Below are positions 16,438 through 25,065 of a stretch of DNA of 64,000 nt, piece by piece. Below the pieces are notes generated by a model, which saw only the letters and a list, made by a program, of their open reading frames with translations, searched no databases and was not told where the DNA came from. Both the position numbers and the translations under genes were made by a program. The DNA is from Halopelagius longus (GTDB lineage Archaea > Halobacteriota > Halobacteria > Halobacteriales > Haloferacaceae): assembly GCF_900100875.1 (NCBI RefSeq), contig NZ_FNKQ01000001.1:868001-932000 (forward strand), read 5' to 3'. Positions within the stretch are counted from its first letter, which is position 1. Each line of letters starts with the position of its first letter.

Positions 16438-18702
16438 TTACTGGAACGTGCGGCTGACTTCCGTCTCGGAGGTCGGTTCGACGTCGCTCGTCTGGAACCG
16501 TTCCTCTATCTCCTCGTAGCGTTCGCGCACCTCTTGGGTGACGCTCGGGCCGACTTCGCCGAGAGCGTCCTCGAAGTGCTCCATCGTCACGCGGACGTTG
16601 CCGACGGACTCGGCGACTTCCTCGGGCGAGACGCTGTGGATGAACTCCCGACTCGCGGCCATCGACGCCTCGCGGCAGACCGCTTCGATGTCGGCGCCGA
16701 CGTAGCCCTCGGTGCGTTCCGCGAGTTCGTCTAAGTCCACGTCGTCGGCCAACGGTTTCTGCTGGGTGTGCACGTCGAAGATGGCGCGGCGCGCGTCCTC
16801 GTCCGGGACGGGCACGTGGACGTGCCTGTCGAGGCGGCCCGGCCGCAGGAGGGCCGAGTCGATGAGGTCCGGACGGTTCGACGTGGCGATGACGACCACG
16901 TCCTCGAGGGCTTCGAGGCCGTCGAGTTCGGTCAAGAGTTGCGAGACGACGCGTTCGGAGACGCCCGAGTCGCCGGTGTTCTGCCCGCGTTCGGTCGCGA
17001 TGGAGTCTATCTCGTCGAAGAACACCACCGTGGGGGCGTTCTCGCGGGCCTTCGAGAACACCTCGCGGACGCCCTTCTCGGACTCCCCGACGAACTTGTT
17101 GAGGAGTTCGGGGCCCTTCACGGAGATGAAGTTCGAGTCGGCCTCGTTCGCGACGGCCTTCGCGAGCAGGGTCTTCCCGGTGCCCGGCGGGCCGTAGAGC
17201 ATGACGCCCTTCGCGGACTGCATGTCCATGGCCTCGAACACCTCGGGGTACTCGAGGGGCCACTGGATGGTCTCGCGGAGGCGCTCTTTCGTGTCCTCGA
17301 GGCCGCCGACGTCCTCCCACGTCACGTCGGGGACTTCGACGAACACCTCGCGGAGGGCGGAGGGCTCGATGCCCTTCATCGCCTCCTTGAAGTCGTCGGG
17401 GCGGACTTCGAGCGACTCCAGCACTTCGGCGTCTATCTCCTCGGCTTCGAGGTCGAGTTGCGGGCGGATGCGGCGCAGCGCCGTCATCGCCGCCTCCTTG
17501 GCGAGACTCTCCAAGTCGGCACCGACGAAGCCGTGCGTGTTGTCGGCGTACGCGTCGATGTCGACGTCCTCGGTGAGCGGCATGTTCCGCGTGTGGACCT
17601 GCAGGATCTCCTTGCGGCCGTCGCGGTCGGGGACGCCGATCTCGATCTCGCGGTCGAAGCGGCCGCCGCGGCGCAGGGCGGGGTCGATGGCGTCGACGCG
17701 GTTGGTCGCCCCGATGACGACCACTTCGCCGCGTTCGTCGAGGCCGTCCATCAGCGAGAGCAGTTGCGCGACGACGCGACGTTCCACGTCGCCGCCCGCT
17801 TCACCGCGCTTGGGCGCGATGGAGTCTATCTCGTCGATGAAGACGATGGCCGGGGCGTTCTCCTCGGCCTCCTCGAATATCTCGCGGAGTTGCTCTTCGG
17901 ACTCCCCGTAGTACTTCGACATTATCTCGGGGCCCGAGATGGTGTGGAACGAGGCGTCTATCTCGTTGGCCACCGCCTTGGCGATGAGCGTCTTCCCGGT
18001 GCCCGGCGGACCGTGGAGGAGGACGCCCTGCGGCGGTTGGATGCCGAGGCGCTTGAACAGTTCCGGGTGCCGCATCGGGAGTTCGATCATCTCCCGGACC
18101 TGTTCGAGTTCCCTGTCGAGGCCGCCGATGTCCTCGTACGCGACGGAGGGACCCTCGCCGGTGCCGCCGCCGCCGGTTTCGCGGATCTCCTCGGCGGGTT
18201 TCTGGCTTATCTGGACCTCGGTCGAGTCGGTGATGACGACCGTCCCCTGCGGTTGCGTGGAGGCGACGCGGACGGGGACCGTCTGGTTCGAGGAGGTCAT
18301 GAAGCCGAAGCCCAGCGGAAGCTGGAGGCTCTGACCCTTCGTGACGGGCTGTCCGGAGAGCTTGTCCCGGATGTACGTCCCGACGTTGCCGCCGATGCGG
18401 AGGTTCTGCGGGAGGGCGATAGAGACCCGCTTTGCGGGCTTGACGTCGGCTTTCTCCACCTCCACGCGGTCGTCGATGCCGACGCCCGCCTGCTGGCGGA
18501 GTCGGCCGTCGATGCGGATGACGCCGGTTCCCCGGTCCTCGGGGTAGCCGGGCCAGACGCGAGCGATGGCCGTGCCGTCGTCGTTCTCGATGCGGATGTA
18601 GTCTCCGCCCTCGAGACCGAGCGACTCGGCCGCCTCGCGGTCGATGGCCGCGAGTCCTCGACCGGCGTCCTTCTGCTTCAGCGGTTTAACGATGAGTTTC
18701 AT
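16438..18702 (-). CDS. cdc48: CDC48/VCP-family AAA+ ATPase
   Basis: The 754-residue protein has the full p97 architecture: N-domain (residues 1 to about 185, double-psi barrel then beta-clam), D1 AAA domain with Walker A GPPGTGKT (231-238) and Walker B IVFIDEID (286-293), and D2 with Walker A at 504-511 and Walker B VVFFDEID (559-566). It forms a hexameric unfoldase that feeds substrates to the proteasome and remodels complexes. The start is the ATG giving [10 protein letters not shown], overlapping the stop of the upstream Hsp20-like gene by 4 bases. The pair shares a promoter with a heat-shock-type operator at 18956-18970. Confidence 0.95.
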   Translation of the reverse strand: MKLIVKPLKQKDAGRGLAAIDREAAESLGLEGGDYIRIENDDGTAIARVWPGYPEDRGTGVIRIDGRLRQQAGVGIDDRVEVEKADVKPAKRVSIALPQNLRIGGNVGTYIRDKLSGQPVTKGQSLQLPLGFGFMTSSNQTVPVRVASTQPQGTVVITDSTEVQISQKPAEEIRETGGGGTGEGPSVAYEDIGGLDRELEQVREMIELPMRHPELFKRLGIQPPQGVLLHGPPGTGKTLIAKAVANEIDASFHTISGPEIMSKYYGESEEQLREIFEEAEENAPAIVFIDEIDSIAPKRGEAGGDVERRVVAQLLSLMDGLDERGEVVVIGATNRVDAIDPALRRGGRFDREIEIGVPDRDGRKEILQVHTRNMPLTEDVDIDAYADNTHGFVGADLESLAKEAAMTALRRIRPQLDLEAEEIDAEVLESLEVRPDDFKEAMKGIEPSALREVFVEVPDVTWEDVGGLEDTKERLRETIQWPLEYPEVFEAMDMQSAKGVMLYGPPGTGKTLLAKAVANEADSNFISVKGPELLNKFVGESEKGVREVFSKARENAPTVVFFDEIDSIATERGQNTGDSGVSERVVSQLLTELDGLEALEDVVVIATSNRPDLIDSALLRPGRLDRHVHVPVPDEDARRAIFDVHTQQKPLADDVDLDELAERTEGYVGADIEAVCREASMAASREFIHSVSPEEVAESVGNVRVTMEHFEDALGEVGPSVTQEVRERYEEIEERFQTSDVEPTSETEVSRTFQ

Positions 18703-18947
18703 TTTTGAACGGTTATCGTGAGTACGCCGTTGTTCGTCTCGACCGATGCATCCTCTCCGGGGAGTTCGAGTTCCGTTTCGGTAACTCTGTCGCCCGATTC
18801 GACGACTACGATGGCCGTCGCGCCCACGATATCGACGCTCAGGTCTTCCTCGGGGAGACCCGTGTCGGCGGCGATAACCCAACTGTCGTCGTACTCGTAG
18901 CGGCGGATGAAACGCTCGTTTCCGCCGGCGAACTGTTGCGTGTCCAT
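18699..18947 (-). CDS. Hsp20/alpha-crystallin-like small protein upstream of cdc48
   Basis: The 82-residue protein begins [21 protein letters not shown] and consists largely of beta-strand sequence that follows the alpha-crystallin core: a strand-rich [18 protein letters not shown], then [10 protein letters not shown], then NNGVLTITV near the C-terminus, the position of the classic GVL motif of small heat-shock proteins. It is shorter than a canonical Hsp20 and matches a haloarchaeal domain of unknown function. The ATG at 18947 is preferred to an upstream TTG at 18965. Its stop overlaps the cdc48 start (ATGA), so the two are translationally coupled. Confidence 0.72.
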   Translation of the reverse strand: MDTQQFAGGNERFIRRYEYDDSWVIAADTGLPEEDLSVDIVGATAIVVVESGDRVTETELELPGEDASVETNNGVLTITVQK

Positions 18948-18955
18948 GTTGGTTC

Positions 18956-18970
18956 CTAACTCCAAGTTAG
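18956..18970 (-). promoter_or_regulatory. CTAAC-N5-GTTAG palindrome, heat-shock-type operator
   Basis: The 15-base sequence CTAACTCCAAGTTAG, extended by one C/G pair and one T/A pair to a 7+7 inverted repeat, lies 9 bases before the Hsp20-like start codon and about 10 bases downstream of the TATA box. It therefore covers the predicted transcription start, where a repressor would block initiation. CTAAC-N5-GTTAG is the motif I recall for HSR1 of Archaeoglobus fulgidus, which controls an operon of an HSR1 gene, hsp20 and cdc48. Confidence 0.7.
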
Positions 18971-18979
18971 GTCCGCGAG

Positions 18980-18987
18980 TATTTAAA
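18980..18987 (-). promoter_or_regulatory. TATA box of the Hsp20-like/cdc48 operon
   Basis: On the minus strand TTTAAATA is centred about 36 bases before the Hsp20-like ATG. The predicted start, about 26 bases downstream, falls near 18958, inside the palindrome. Confidence 0.55.
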
Positions 18988-19110
18988 CCTGTCGCCCACT
19001 AATCGCGGTACGGCGTCGGGGTTCGGGTGAGTGAGTTGAATTGCGGTTCACACTGGTTCAGTGGGTGGGACCGGAGGTGGGTTTATACGCCGACGGAGCG
19101 AACTTCGGGT

Positions 19111-19887
19111 ATGGAGTCGGTCACACACCACGGGCGAGAGACGGTCTACCGGACGGCGGACCGCGGTGGGGACGGGCCGACGGTTCTGTTCGTCCACGGA
19201 AGCGGCGGGACGAAGGACGTCTGGAAGTCGCAACTGCGAATCGCAGACGAGTATCCGGTCGTGACGCTGGATCTGAGCGGGCACGGCGAGAGCGACGACG
19301 CGAACGCCGAACCGGGGTACGAAACGCTCTCGGCGTACGTCGACGACGTGCTGGCGGTCTCGGAGGAGACGGGCGCGAGCGTCTTCGTCGGGAACTCGCT
19401 GGGCGGCGCAGTCGCACTCACCGCCGTCCTCCAACGCGAGGCGTCGCCCGACGCCCTCGTCCTCGCGGGCGCGGGCGCGAAACTATCGGTGTTGGACGAC
19501 CTACTCGCGTGGCTCGGCGACGACTTCGAGCGTGCGGTCGAGTTCCTCCACGAACCCGACCGGCTGTTCCACGACGCCTCCGAGAAGTACGTCGAACAGT
19601 CCCGCGAGGCGATGTTCGGGGTGGGACAGGCGGTCACCGAACGGGACTTCCTGACGTGCCACGGGTTCGACGTGCGCGGGAAACTGGACGACGTCGAGGT
19701 TCCGACGCTGGCCCTCGTCGGCGAACACGACAAACTCACCCCCCGGTCGTACCACGAGTACTTCGTCCGCGAACTGCCGGACTGCGAACTCGCCGTCGTC
19801 GAGGACGCCGCCCATCTGGCGATGCTCGAAGAACCCACCGCGTTCAACGCCGCCCTGACGGAGTTTTTGGACCGGCGGGTGGACTGA
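19111..19887 (+). CDS. Alpha/beta-hydrolase fold protein
   Basis: The 258-residue protein has the oxyanion motif HGSGG (about residues 31-35), the nucleophile elbow GNSLGG, and the late PTLALVGEHDKLTP and DAAHLAMLE segments that supply the catalytic acid and histidine. It is probably an esterase, lipase or C-C hydrolase; the substrate is unknown. The ATG at 19111 is chosen over an in-frame upstream codon because a TATA box (TTTATACG, about 19081-19088) lies 26 bases before it, giving a leaderless mRNA. Confidence 0.85.
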   Translation: MESVTHHGRETVYRTADRGGDGPTVLFVHGSGGTKDVWKSQLRIADEYPVVTLDLSGHGESDDANAEPGYETLSAYVDDVLAVSEETGASVFVGNSLGGAVALTAVLQREASPDALVLAGAGAKLSVLDDLLAWLGDDFERAVEFLHEPDRLFHDASEKYVEQSREAMFGVGQAVTERDFLTCHGFDVRGKLDDVEVPTLALVGEHDKLTPRSYHEYFVRELPDCELAVVEDAAHLAMLEEPTAFNAALTEFLDRRVD

Positions 19888-19991
19888 CGGAGCGGAATCG
19901 GTCGAGAGAAACGGTGTCTCGCCCGAGCGGCGGTACGCGAATCTGCACTCCTCAAAAGAACTACAAGTACCTGTTCGAGTCTCTCATCGTG

Positions 19992-20441
19992 GTGAGACGC
20001 CGCGTCCCCGAGTGGCTGTACGAGGTCAACGAGAAGTACGTCCACCGACTCGTGGGAATCACGATTGTCGTCGCTGTCCTCTTCCGACTCGCTCAGCGAC
20101 CGATAACCGAACTCGTCCTCGAAATTGGAACGGCGTCTCCGTTCGGACTCCTCCCTCGGTACTTGTGGGTGGTACTCTTCGTCGCGATATCGGCCGTCGC
20201 ACTGATGAGATACTACGGGTTCGGGTTGTTGAACTGCGTCGGCGTGAGTTTCGTCGTCGTGGTAGTGTACCTCGTTCCGCTCTCCCGTCCGATGGGATTC
20301 GCCGGCCCGATGGCGGAGTTGGTCGTCTTGAGCATCGCGTTCGCCGCCGTCGCCGCCTGCATCGTCGGGACGGGCGGGTTCGTCGTGGGAACGGTAGTGA
20401 GGCGATTACGGAGCGGTGCAGCTGGTAGCGAAGCGGGCTAA
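19992..20441 (+). CDS. Small integral membrane protein, unknown function
   Basis: From a GTG start this gives about 149 residues with four hydrophobic segments (VGITIVVAVLFRLA, YLWVVLFVAISAVALM, VGVSFVVVVVYLVPL, ELVVLSIAFAAVAACIV) and a basic cytoplasmic tail. An adjacent GTG at 19989 is equally possible as the start. The frame stays open upstream, but that part has the Arg-rich composition of non-coding frames in GC-rich DNA. No family was recognised and no operon partner is evident. Confidence 0.55.
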   Translation: MRRRVPEWLYEVNEKYVHRLVGITIVVAVLFRLAQRPITELVLEIGTASPFGLLPRYLWVVLFVAISAVALMRYYGFGLLNCVGVSFVVVVVYLVPLSRPMGFAGPMAELVVLSIAFAAVAACIVGTGGFVVGTVVRRLRSGAAGSEAG

Positions 20442-20509
20442 CCGAGTGTGGCGGGAGCGCGAGAGAGAGTAGCAGAAAGGGTTTACCGCGCGACGAGACA
20501 CTCCGAGCC

Positions 20510-20992
20510 GTGTCCCCCACTCGCTCTCGAAGAGACGTTCTCCGCCTCGCCGGTATCGCCGTCGCCTTCGGAACGGGCGGTTGTCTCGGTACGTCGTCCA
20601 CCGACGACAGCGCAGGAGATTCCGACGCCCTAAACACCACTACGAGTACGACGCACTCACCATCCGCTACCTCGGAGCTGACGACGGTATCGCCGTCCGT
20701 TCTCTCGAACGAGGAAGCGAGGGAACGCGCTCTCACCGCCGAAGAGACCCACATCACCGAAGCGTTCGAGAACGCGTCCTGCGTCGAAGGGTGGGGACTC
20801 ACCTCGTACGTCGGCCAAGAGAAAGACGCGACGGTCACCGACCGAACCGCCGAGGGCGTCGTCGTCGAGGTTACGCATCCGTTCTGGTACTCGACGGAGC
20901 AGGTCGAAGCGGACGCGAGGTCGAACGCCCGCTACCTCGTCACCGCTGAAGGGACTCGGCGTCTCGACGGAGACGACGTATCTCCGTGCTGA
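20510..20992 (+). CDS. Tat-exported lipoprotein, unknown function
   Basis: From a GTG start the 160-residue protein begins with SRRDVLRLAG, a twin-arginine signal, followed by a lipobox ending in GGC at about residue 25 and a Ser/Thr/Asp-rich linker. The mature domain contains two cysteines (ENASC and the C-terminal SPC) that could form a disulphide outside the cell. It is a typical haloarchaeal surface lipoprotein without a known domain. The neighbouring genes give no hint of function. Confidence 0.65.
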   Translation: MSPTRSRRDVLRLAGIAVAFGTGGCLGTSSTDDSAGDSDALNTTTSTTHSPSATSELTTVSPSVLSNEEARERALTAEETHITEAFENASCVEGWGLTSYVGQEKDATVTDRTAEGVVVEVTHPFWYSTEQVEADARSNARYLVTAEGTRRLDGDDVSPC

Positions 20993-21056
20993 GACGGTAG
21001 CGAGCGCACTCACCGCGAACGAGCGAAGCGAAGACCCTCTCGAAAAAGGTGAGGGC

Positions 21057-21866
21057 CTAGTACAGGTCCTCCAACTCCTCCTGCACGTGGCCGTGTTCCT
21101 CCGCGGGGAATTCGCCGGCTTCGACCGCCTCGCGGTACGACGAGACGGCGTCAGCCATCTCCTCGCGCACGTTTCCGAACTGCTTTGCGAACGGCGGCGA
21201 TCGGTCGCTGAGGCCGAGTACGTCGTCCACGACCAGCACCTGCCCGTCGCACTCCGCGCCCGCGCCGATGCCGACGGTCGAAATCGAGAGCGCTTGGGTC
21301 ACCTGTTCGGCGAGGTTCGACGGGACGTGTTCCAGGACGAGGGAGAACGCGCCGGCCTGTTCGTGTTGCCGCGCCAAGTCGAGAATCTCGTGCGCCTCGT
21401 CGCGGTTCGTCCCCTGCCGGCCGTACCCCGTCTCCTTCATCCGTTGGGGCGTCAGGCCGAGGTGGGCCATCACCGGGATGCCGAGTTCGACGAGTCGTTC
21501 GGTCAACTCGACGGTGTGGGGGCCGGACTCCAGTTTCACCGCGTCGGCGCGCGCCTCCTTGAGCATCCGTCCGCAGTGCTCGATGCTCTCTGCTTCGTCG
21601 ACGCCGACGGAGAGAAACGGCATGTCGGCGACGACGAGGGCGTCCGTCGTCGCCCGCGCGACGGCCGCCGTCCGCGATGCGACTTCTTCGACGGTCACGG
21701 GGAGCGTCGTGTCGTACCCCAGTGCGGTGTTCCCCATGCTGTCTCCCACGAGGACGACGTCGATGCCCGCCTCGTCCACGATCTCCGCCGTCGTCGCGTC
21801 GTACGCGGTCAGCATCGTTATCGGCTCTGTCCCCGCCTTCTCGCGGACGTCACGTACCGTCGTCAT
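21057..21866 (-). CDS. panB: 3-methyl-2-oxobutanoate hydroxymethyltransferase PanB
   Basis: The 269-residue protein has the ketopantoate hydroxymethyltransferase signature: ITMLTAYDATTAEIVDEAGID, VLVGDSMGNTALGYDTTLPV (metal-binding Asp), DMPFLSV, VKLESG, and MAHLGLTPQ. It makes ketopantoate from 2-oxoisovalerate with a one-carbon donor, the first step towards pantothenate and coenzyme A. The ATG at 21866 is preceded by GATTTAAC (21891-21897) 27 bases away, supporting a leaderless mRNA and rejecting the in-frame extension to 21947. Confidence 0.94.
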   Translation of the reverse strand: MTTVRDVREKAGTEPITMLTAYDATTAEIVDEAGIDVVLVGDSMGNTALGYDTTLPVTVEEVASRTAAVARATTDALVVADMPFLSVGVDEAESIEHCGRMLKEARADAVKLESGPHTVELTERLVELGIPVMAHLGLTPQRMKETGYGRQGTNRDEAHEILDLARQHEQAGAFSLVLEHVPSNLAEQVTQALSISTVGIGAGAECDGQVLVVDDVLGLSDRSPPFAKQFGNVREEMADAVSSYREAVEAGEFPAEEHGHVQEELEDLY

Positions 21867-22007
21867 ACCCGCTTCGTGTGTCGGCACCGCGTTAAATCGC
21901 TCGTTGTCGGCCGTTCGGGCGGCCGCGGCCGTCGACCCAAAGTTCAAATAACCATACAGTCTCGAATACAGTAGTTTTACTTTCGCTGACAGAGTACGGA
22001 GGACACG

Positions 22008-22517
22008 ATGCCTTCGATTGGTCCCTCCACTCCTCCCTTCCGTCGGAACCGCGGCGTCTCGCCCGTCGTCGGCGCGGCGTTGCTGTTCGTCGTCGCCGCC
22101 CTCCTCGCGGTCACCTTCGCGATGATGGCGTACGAGTTAGCCGACGCCCTCCGAGAACCGACGCCGCAAGTCGCCTTCGAGACGGAGTACGTCGCCGACG
22201 GCGCGGGAAACGGCGGTAACGGCGCGTACGTCAACATCTCCCACGTCGCCGGCGACGTGGCGGACGGGTCCATCGTCTACGTCCGCGACGAGTCGGGGAA
22301 CGAAATCGCCTGGGAGAGCATCTGGACGGGCGAATCGACCGTCTCGCCCGGCGGCCACGTCCACATCGACGGGCGCGGGAGCGACGGCGTCCTCGACGCC
22401 ATCTGCGAGGCCGGCCAGACGTACTACGTCGTCGTCGAACACCCGGACGACACGTCGGCGATTCTCCGCGAGGTGACGATTCCGCACGCCCCCACGTCCA
22501 GGAGTCCCGAGTGTTGA
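22008..22517 (+). CDS. Archaeal type IV pilin-like protein
   Basis: The 169-residue protein has a class III signal: basic RRNRG followed by VSPVVGAALLFVVAALLAVTFA. This is the typical haloarchaeal pilin N-terminus cleaved by PibD before the hydrophobic H-domain (around residue 16-17). The remaining beta-rich domain (about residues 50-160) is acidic and contains one mid-domain and one C-terminal cysteine. It is probably a minor pilin or pilin-like surface protein. A TATA-like TTTTACTTT and a GGAGG element lie just upstream of the ATG. Confidence 0.82.
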   Translation: MPSIGPSTPPFRRNRGVSPVVGAALLFVVAALLAVTFAMMAYELADALREPTPQVAFETEYVADGAGNGGNGAYVNISHVAGDVADGSIVYVRDESGNEIAWESIWTGESTVSPGGHVHIDGRGSDGVLDAICEAGQTYYVVVEHPDDTSAILREVTIPHAPTSRSPEC

Positions 22518-22584
22518 CCGCCCCGCGGTTCGACTCTTCGCGACGAACCGGCACGCATTAGCCTCCGCCGTCTAACCATCGACC

Positions 22585-22866
22585 GTGCAACCGGTCGAAC
22601 GGTCGAACCCCGAGGGGGTCGACTACGGGTGGGTGATGCAGACGACGTTCGTCGTCACCATCCTCGTCGGCGCGCCCATCGTCGCGGTTCTCTCGACTGG
22701 CGTGACGCTTCCGACGTGGGAGGCGCGCGTCAGTTTCGCCGTCAGAGTGGGGGCTATCGTCTGGTTCCTCACCGCCGTCGGCGTCTTCGCGTACGCGAAG
22801 CGAACGGACGCGGGCGACGGCGGCGCCGACCCCGACGAGGTCGAGTTAGGCGCGGACGGCGACTGA
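22585..22866 (+). CDS. Small two-helix membrane protein (DUF5822-like)
   Basis: From a GTG start the 93-residue protein has two transmembrane segments (about residues 19-39 and 51-70) and an acidic tail. The opening ...NPEGVDYGWVMQ resembles the haloarchaeal family DUF5822 as I remember it; no function is known. It lies 68 bases after the pilin gene in the same direction, and the next gene follows after 105 bases, so cotranscription with the pilin is possible. Confidence 0.6.
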   Translation: MQPVERSNPEGVDYGWVMQTTFVVTILVGAPIVAVLSTGVTLPTWEARVSFAVRVGAIVWFLTAVGVFAYAKRTDAGDGGADPDEVELGADGD

Positions 22867-22971
22867 GCGAGGGCGGTACCGACCGCGAGTTCCGGCGGCG
22901 CGACGGCGTCCGCCGAGCGACGACTCCTCCTTCCCGGAAGGACTTTGACGCGTCTCGGTGAGGTCTACGTA

Positions 22972-23820
22972 ATGATAGACGAGACGATAGAGGAAATCAA
23001 GGAGATGCAGACGCACAGTTCCTCGGTCGTCGCCATCAAGGCCGCCCGGTCGTTGCGGGAACTTCTCGACCGCGACCACGCGACGGTCGAAGACTTCGAA
23101 CGCGACTTGGAGCGAAACGCCAGCGCACTCCGGCGGGCGAACCCCTCCCACGCCTCGCTGTACAACGCGATACAGGGCATCCTCCGGAACGTCGTCGGTC
23201 GCGCCGACTCCGTCGAGGAGTCGAAGTCGCTCACGGAGGAGATAATCGAACGCGTCGTCGAGGACGTCGACCACGGGAAGTCCCGCGCCGCCGAGAACGC
23301 CGTCGAGATGTTCGAGGACGGCGACGTGTTCCTCACGCACGACTACTCCTCGACGGTGCTGGAGGCCATCGAACTCGCGGCCGCCGACGGCAAGCATCTG
23401 ACCGCGTACGTGAGCGAGGCGCGCCCGCGGTTCCTCGGCCGGAAGACCGCCCGAACGCTCGCCGCCATCGATCGGGTCGAAACGCACCTGCTCGTCGACA
23501 GCGCCGTCGGGATGGTCTTAGAGGAGTGCGACCGCGTCGTCATCGGGATGGACTGCATCGTCGACGAGACGCTGTACAACCGCGTCGGCACGTTCCCCAT
23601 CGCCGCGACGGCGAACCGACTCGGCATCCCCGTCGTCGTCGTCGGGTCCGGCGCGAAGATAGTCGACGACGGGTTCGCCTTCGAGAACGAACACCGCTCG
23701 CCGTCCGAGGTGTCGCTGGAACCCCTCGAAGACGTCGTCATCGAGAACCCCGCCTACGACGCCACGCCGATGGAACTCGTCGACGAAGTCGTCACCGACT
23801 CCGCCGTCGAACCGAACTGA
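22972..23820 (+). CDS. Ribose-1,5-bisphosphate isomerase / eIF2B-like protein
   Basis: The 282-residue protein belongs to the eIF2B-alpha/R15P isomerase superfamily: an N-terminal helical bundle (residues 1 to about 110), then a Rossmann-like domain with DYSSTVLEA, YVSEARPRFLG, VVIGMDCIVDETLYNRVGTFPIA and VVVVGSGAKI. The Asp in GMDCI and the surrounding Cys are the isomerase active-site positions in archaeal R15P isomerases. In archaea this enzyme converts ribose 1,5-bisphosphate to ribulose 1,5-bisphosphate during nucleoside breakdown. A translation-factor-like role cannot be excluded. The ATG at 22972 is preferred over the GTG/TTG-type codons upstream. Confidence 0.8.
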   Translation: MIDETIEEIKEMQTHSSSVVAIKAARSLRELLDRDHATVEDFERDLERNASALRRANPSHASLYNAIQGILRNVVGRADSVEESKSLTEEIIERVVEDVDHGKSRAAENAVEMFEDGDVFLTHDYSSTVLEAIELAAADGKHLTAYVSEARPRFLGRKTARTLAAIDRVETHLLVDSAVGMVLEECDRVVIGMDCIVDETLYNRVGTFPIAATANRLGIPVVVVGSGAKIVDDGFAFENEHRSPSEVSLEPLEDVVIENPAYDATPMELVDEVVTDSAVEPN

Positions 23821-23877
23821 CGCCGCTCTCCGACTCCTCGTCGCAGAAAAAACGGCTTTACGGACTGTTACTCGGCC

Positions 23878-23909
23878 TCAGCCGAGCGTGACCCACTCGC
23901 CAGTTTCTG
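23878..23909 (-). pseudogene. Relic of a duplicated oxidoreductase C-terminus
   Basis: The 30 bases from 23878 match the 30 bases from 23940, the 3' end of the oxidoreductase gene, at 25 positions. In the minus-strand frame both end with an ETGEW motif and a stop codon (ETGEWVTLG here, ETGEWIALD in the gene). The similarity stops after about 10 codons, so this looks like the remnant of a tandem gene duplication or of an ancestral longer end. Confidence 0.5.
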
Positions 23910-23939
23910 GAAACTGTCTCGTGAACGTCGCTCTCGAAC

Positions 23940-25052
23940 TCAGTCGAGAGCGATCCACTCGCCGGTTTCGTCCGACCGCTCTATGGCGTCGAGGACTTCT
24001 TGGACCTCGTAGGCGTCCTCGAACGACGGGTGGAACTCGCCGCCCTCCGCGACCGCAGAGAGGAACTCGTAGTTCTCGTGGACGAACGTGTGCTCCCACC
24101 CGATGACGTGACCCGGCGGCCACCAGTGCTCGACGTAGGGGTCGGACTCGTCGGTGACCAGAATCGTCTCGTACCCGCGGGAGTCGGCGCTCTTGTACTC
24201 CAGTTCGTTCAGGCGTTCCAAGGAGAACTTCAGGCTCCCCTCGGAGCCCTGAATCTCTATCGTGTGGTCGTTCTTGTGCCCGTTTGCGAACCGCGAAGCC
24301 TCCAAGGTGCCTATCGCGCCGTTCTCGAACTCCGCTTGGGCGGTGTAGGCGTCGTCGACGGTGACGGGTTTCGTCTCGTCGGAGTCGGGAACGGGGCGTT
24401 CCTCGACGAACGTCTGGAGGTGGCCGCTGACGCGTTCGATGTCGCCCGCGGCGTCGCCGACGAGGAAGCGCACGAGGTCCACCGTGTGCGCGCCCAAGTC
24501 GCCCAGCGCGCCGCTTCCGGCCAGATCCTTGTCCATCCGCCACGCCCACGGGGCCTCGGGGTCGACGAGCCAGTCCTGCAGGTAGCGCCCGCGGACGTGG
24601 TGAATATCGCCGAGTTCGCCGTCCTCGACGAGACCCTTCGCGTACTGGATGGCGGGGACGAACCGATAGTTGAACGCGCATCCGGCGGGCACGTCCGCGT
24701 CCGCCGCGGCGTCGCGCATCGGTTCCGCCTCGTCGAGCGTCGGCGCGAGCGGTTTCTCGCAGAGCACCGGCACGTCCGCTTCGAGGGCGGCTATCGAGGG
24801 TTCGGCGTGGAGGTGGTTCGGGCCGAGGTTGTAGAACACGTCCACATCGTCGATTACGTCCTCCCAGTCCGTCGCGGTGTGTTCGAAGCCGAACCGGTCG
24901 GCGGCGTCGGCGAGTGCCTCCTCGTCGCGCCCGACGAGGGTGTGTCGGTTCACCTCCGGCGCGTCCGGGAAGAACATCGGCAGTCGCGCCAGCGCGTTCG
25001 AGTGCGCCTGTCCCATGAAGCGGTACCCCAGCATTCCGATGTCGAGTGTCAT
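23940..25052 (-). CDS. Gfo/Idh/MocA-family oxidoreductase (second copy type)
   Basis: The 370-residue protein begins with a Rossmann nucleotide-binding segment (IGMLGYRFMGQAHSNAL), contains the catalytic EKP motif (LCEKPLAPTLDEAE) and GALGDLGAHTVDLVRFLVG with the conserved histidine. It is distantly related to the oxidoreductase at 6910-8013. The gene starts 13 bases after a sugar isomerase/epimerase-like gene, and such pairs often serve inositol or rare-sugar breakdown. The substrate is unknown. A degenerate copy of its 3' end lies 60 bases downstream. Confidence 0.88.
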   Translation of the reverse strand: MTLDIGMLGYRFMGQAHSNALARLPMFFPDAPEVNRHTLVGRDEEALADAADRFGFEHTATDWEDVIDDVDVFYNLGPNHLHAEPSIAALEADVPVLCEKPLAPTLDEAEPMRDAAADADVPAGCAFNYRFVPAIQYAKGLVEDGELGDIHHVRGRYLQDWLVDPEAPWAWRMDKDLAGSGALGDLGAHTVDLVRFLVGDAAGDIERVSGHLQTFVEERPVPDSDETKPVTVDDAYTAQAEFENGAIGTLEASRFANGHKNDHTIEIQGSEGSLKFSLERLNELEYKSADSRGYETILVTDESDPYVEHWWPPGHVIGWEHTFVHENYEFLSAVAEGGEFHPSFEDAYEVQEVLDAIERSDETGEWIALD

Positions 25053-25065
25053 CTTTGGAACCTCC

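Noticed and set aside
23878-24681. Minus-strand open frame of 267 codons overlapping the oxidoreductase
   Set aside because: It is the same strand in another frame and Arg-rich. Only its last ten codons, a copy of the oxidoreductase end, are informative and are reported separately.
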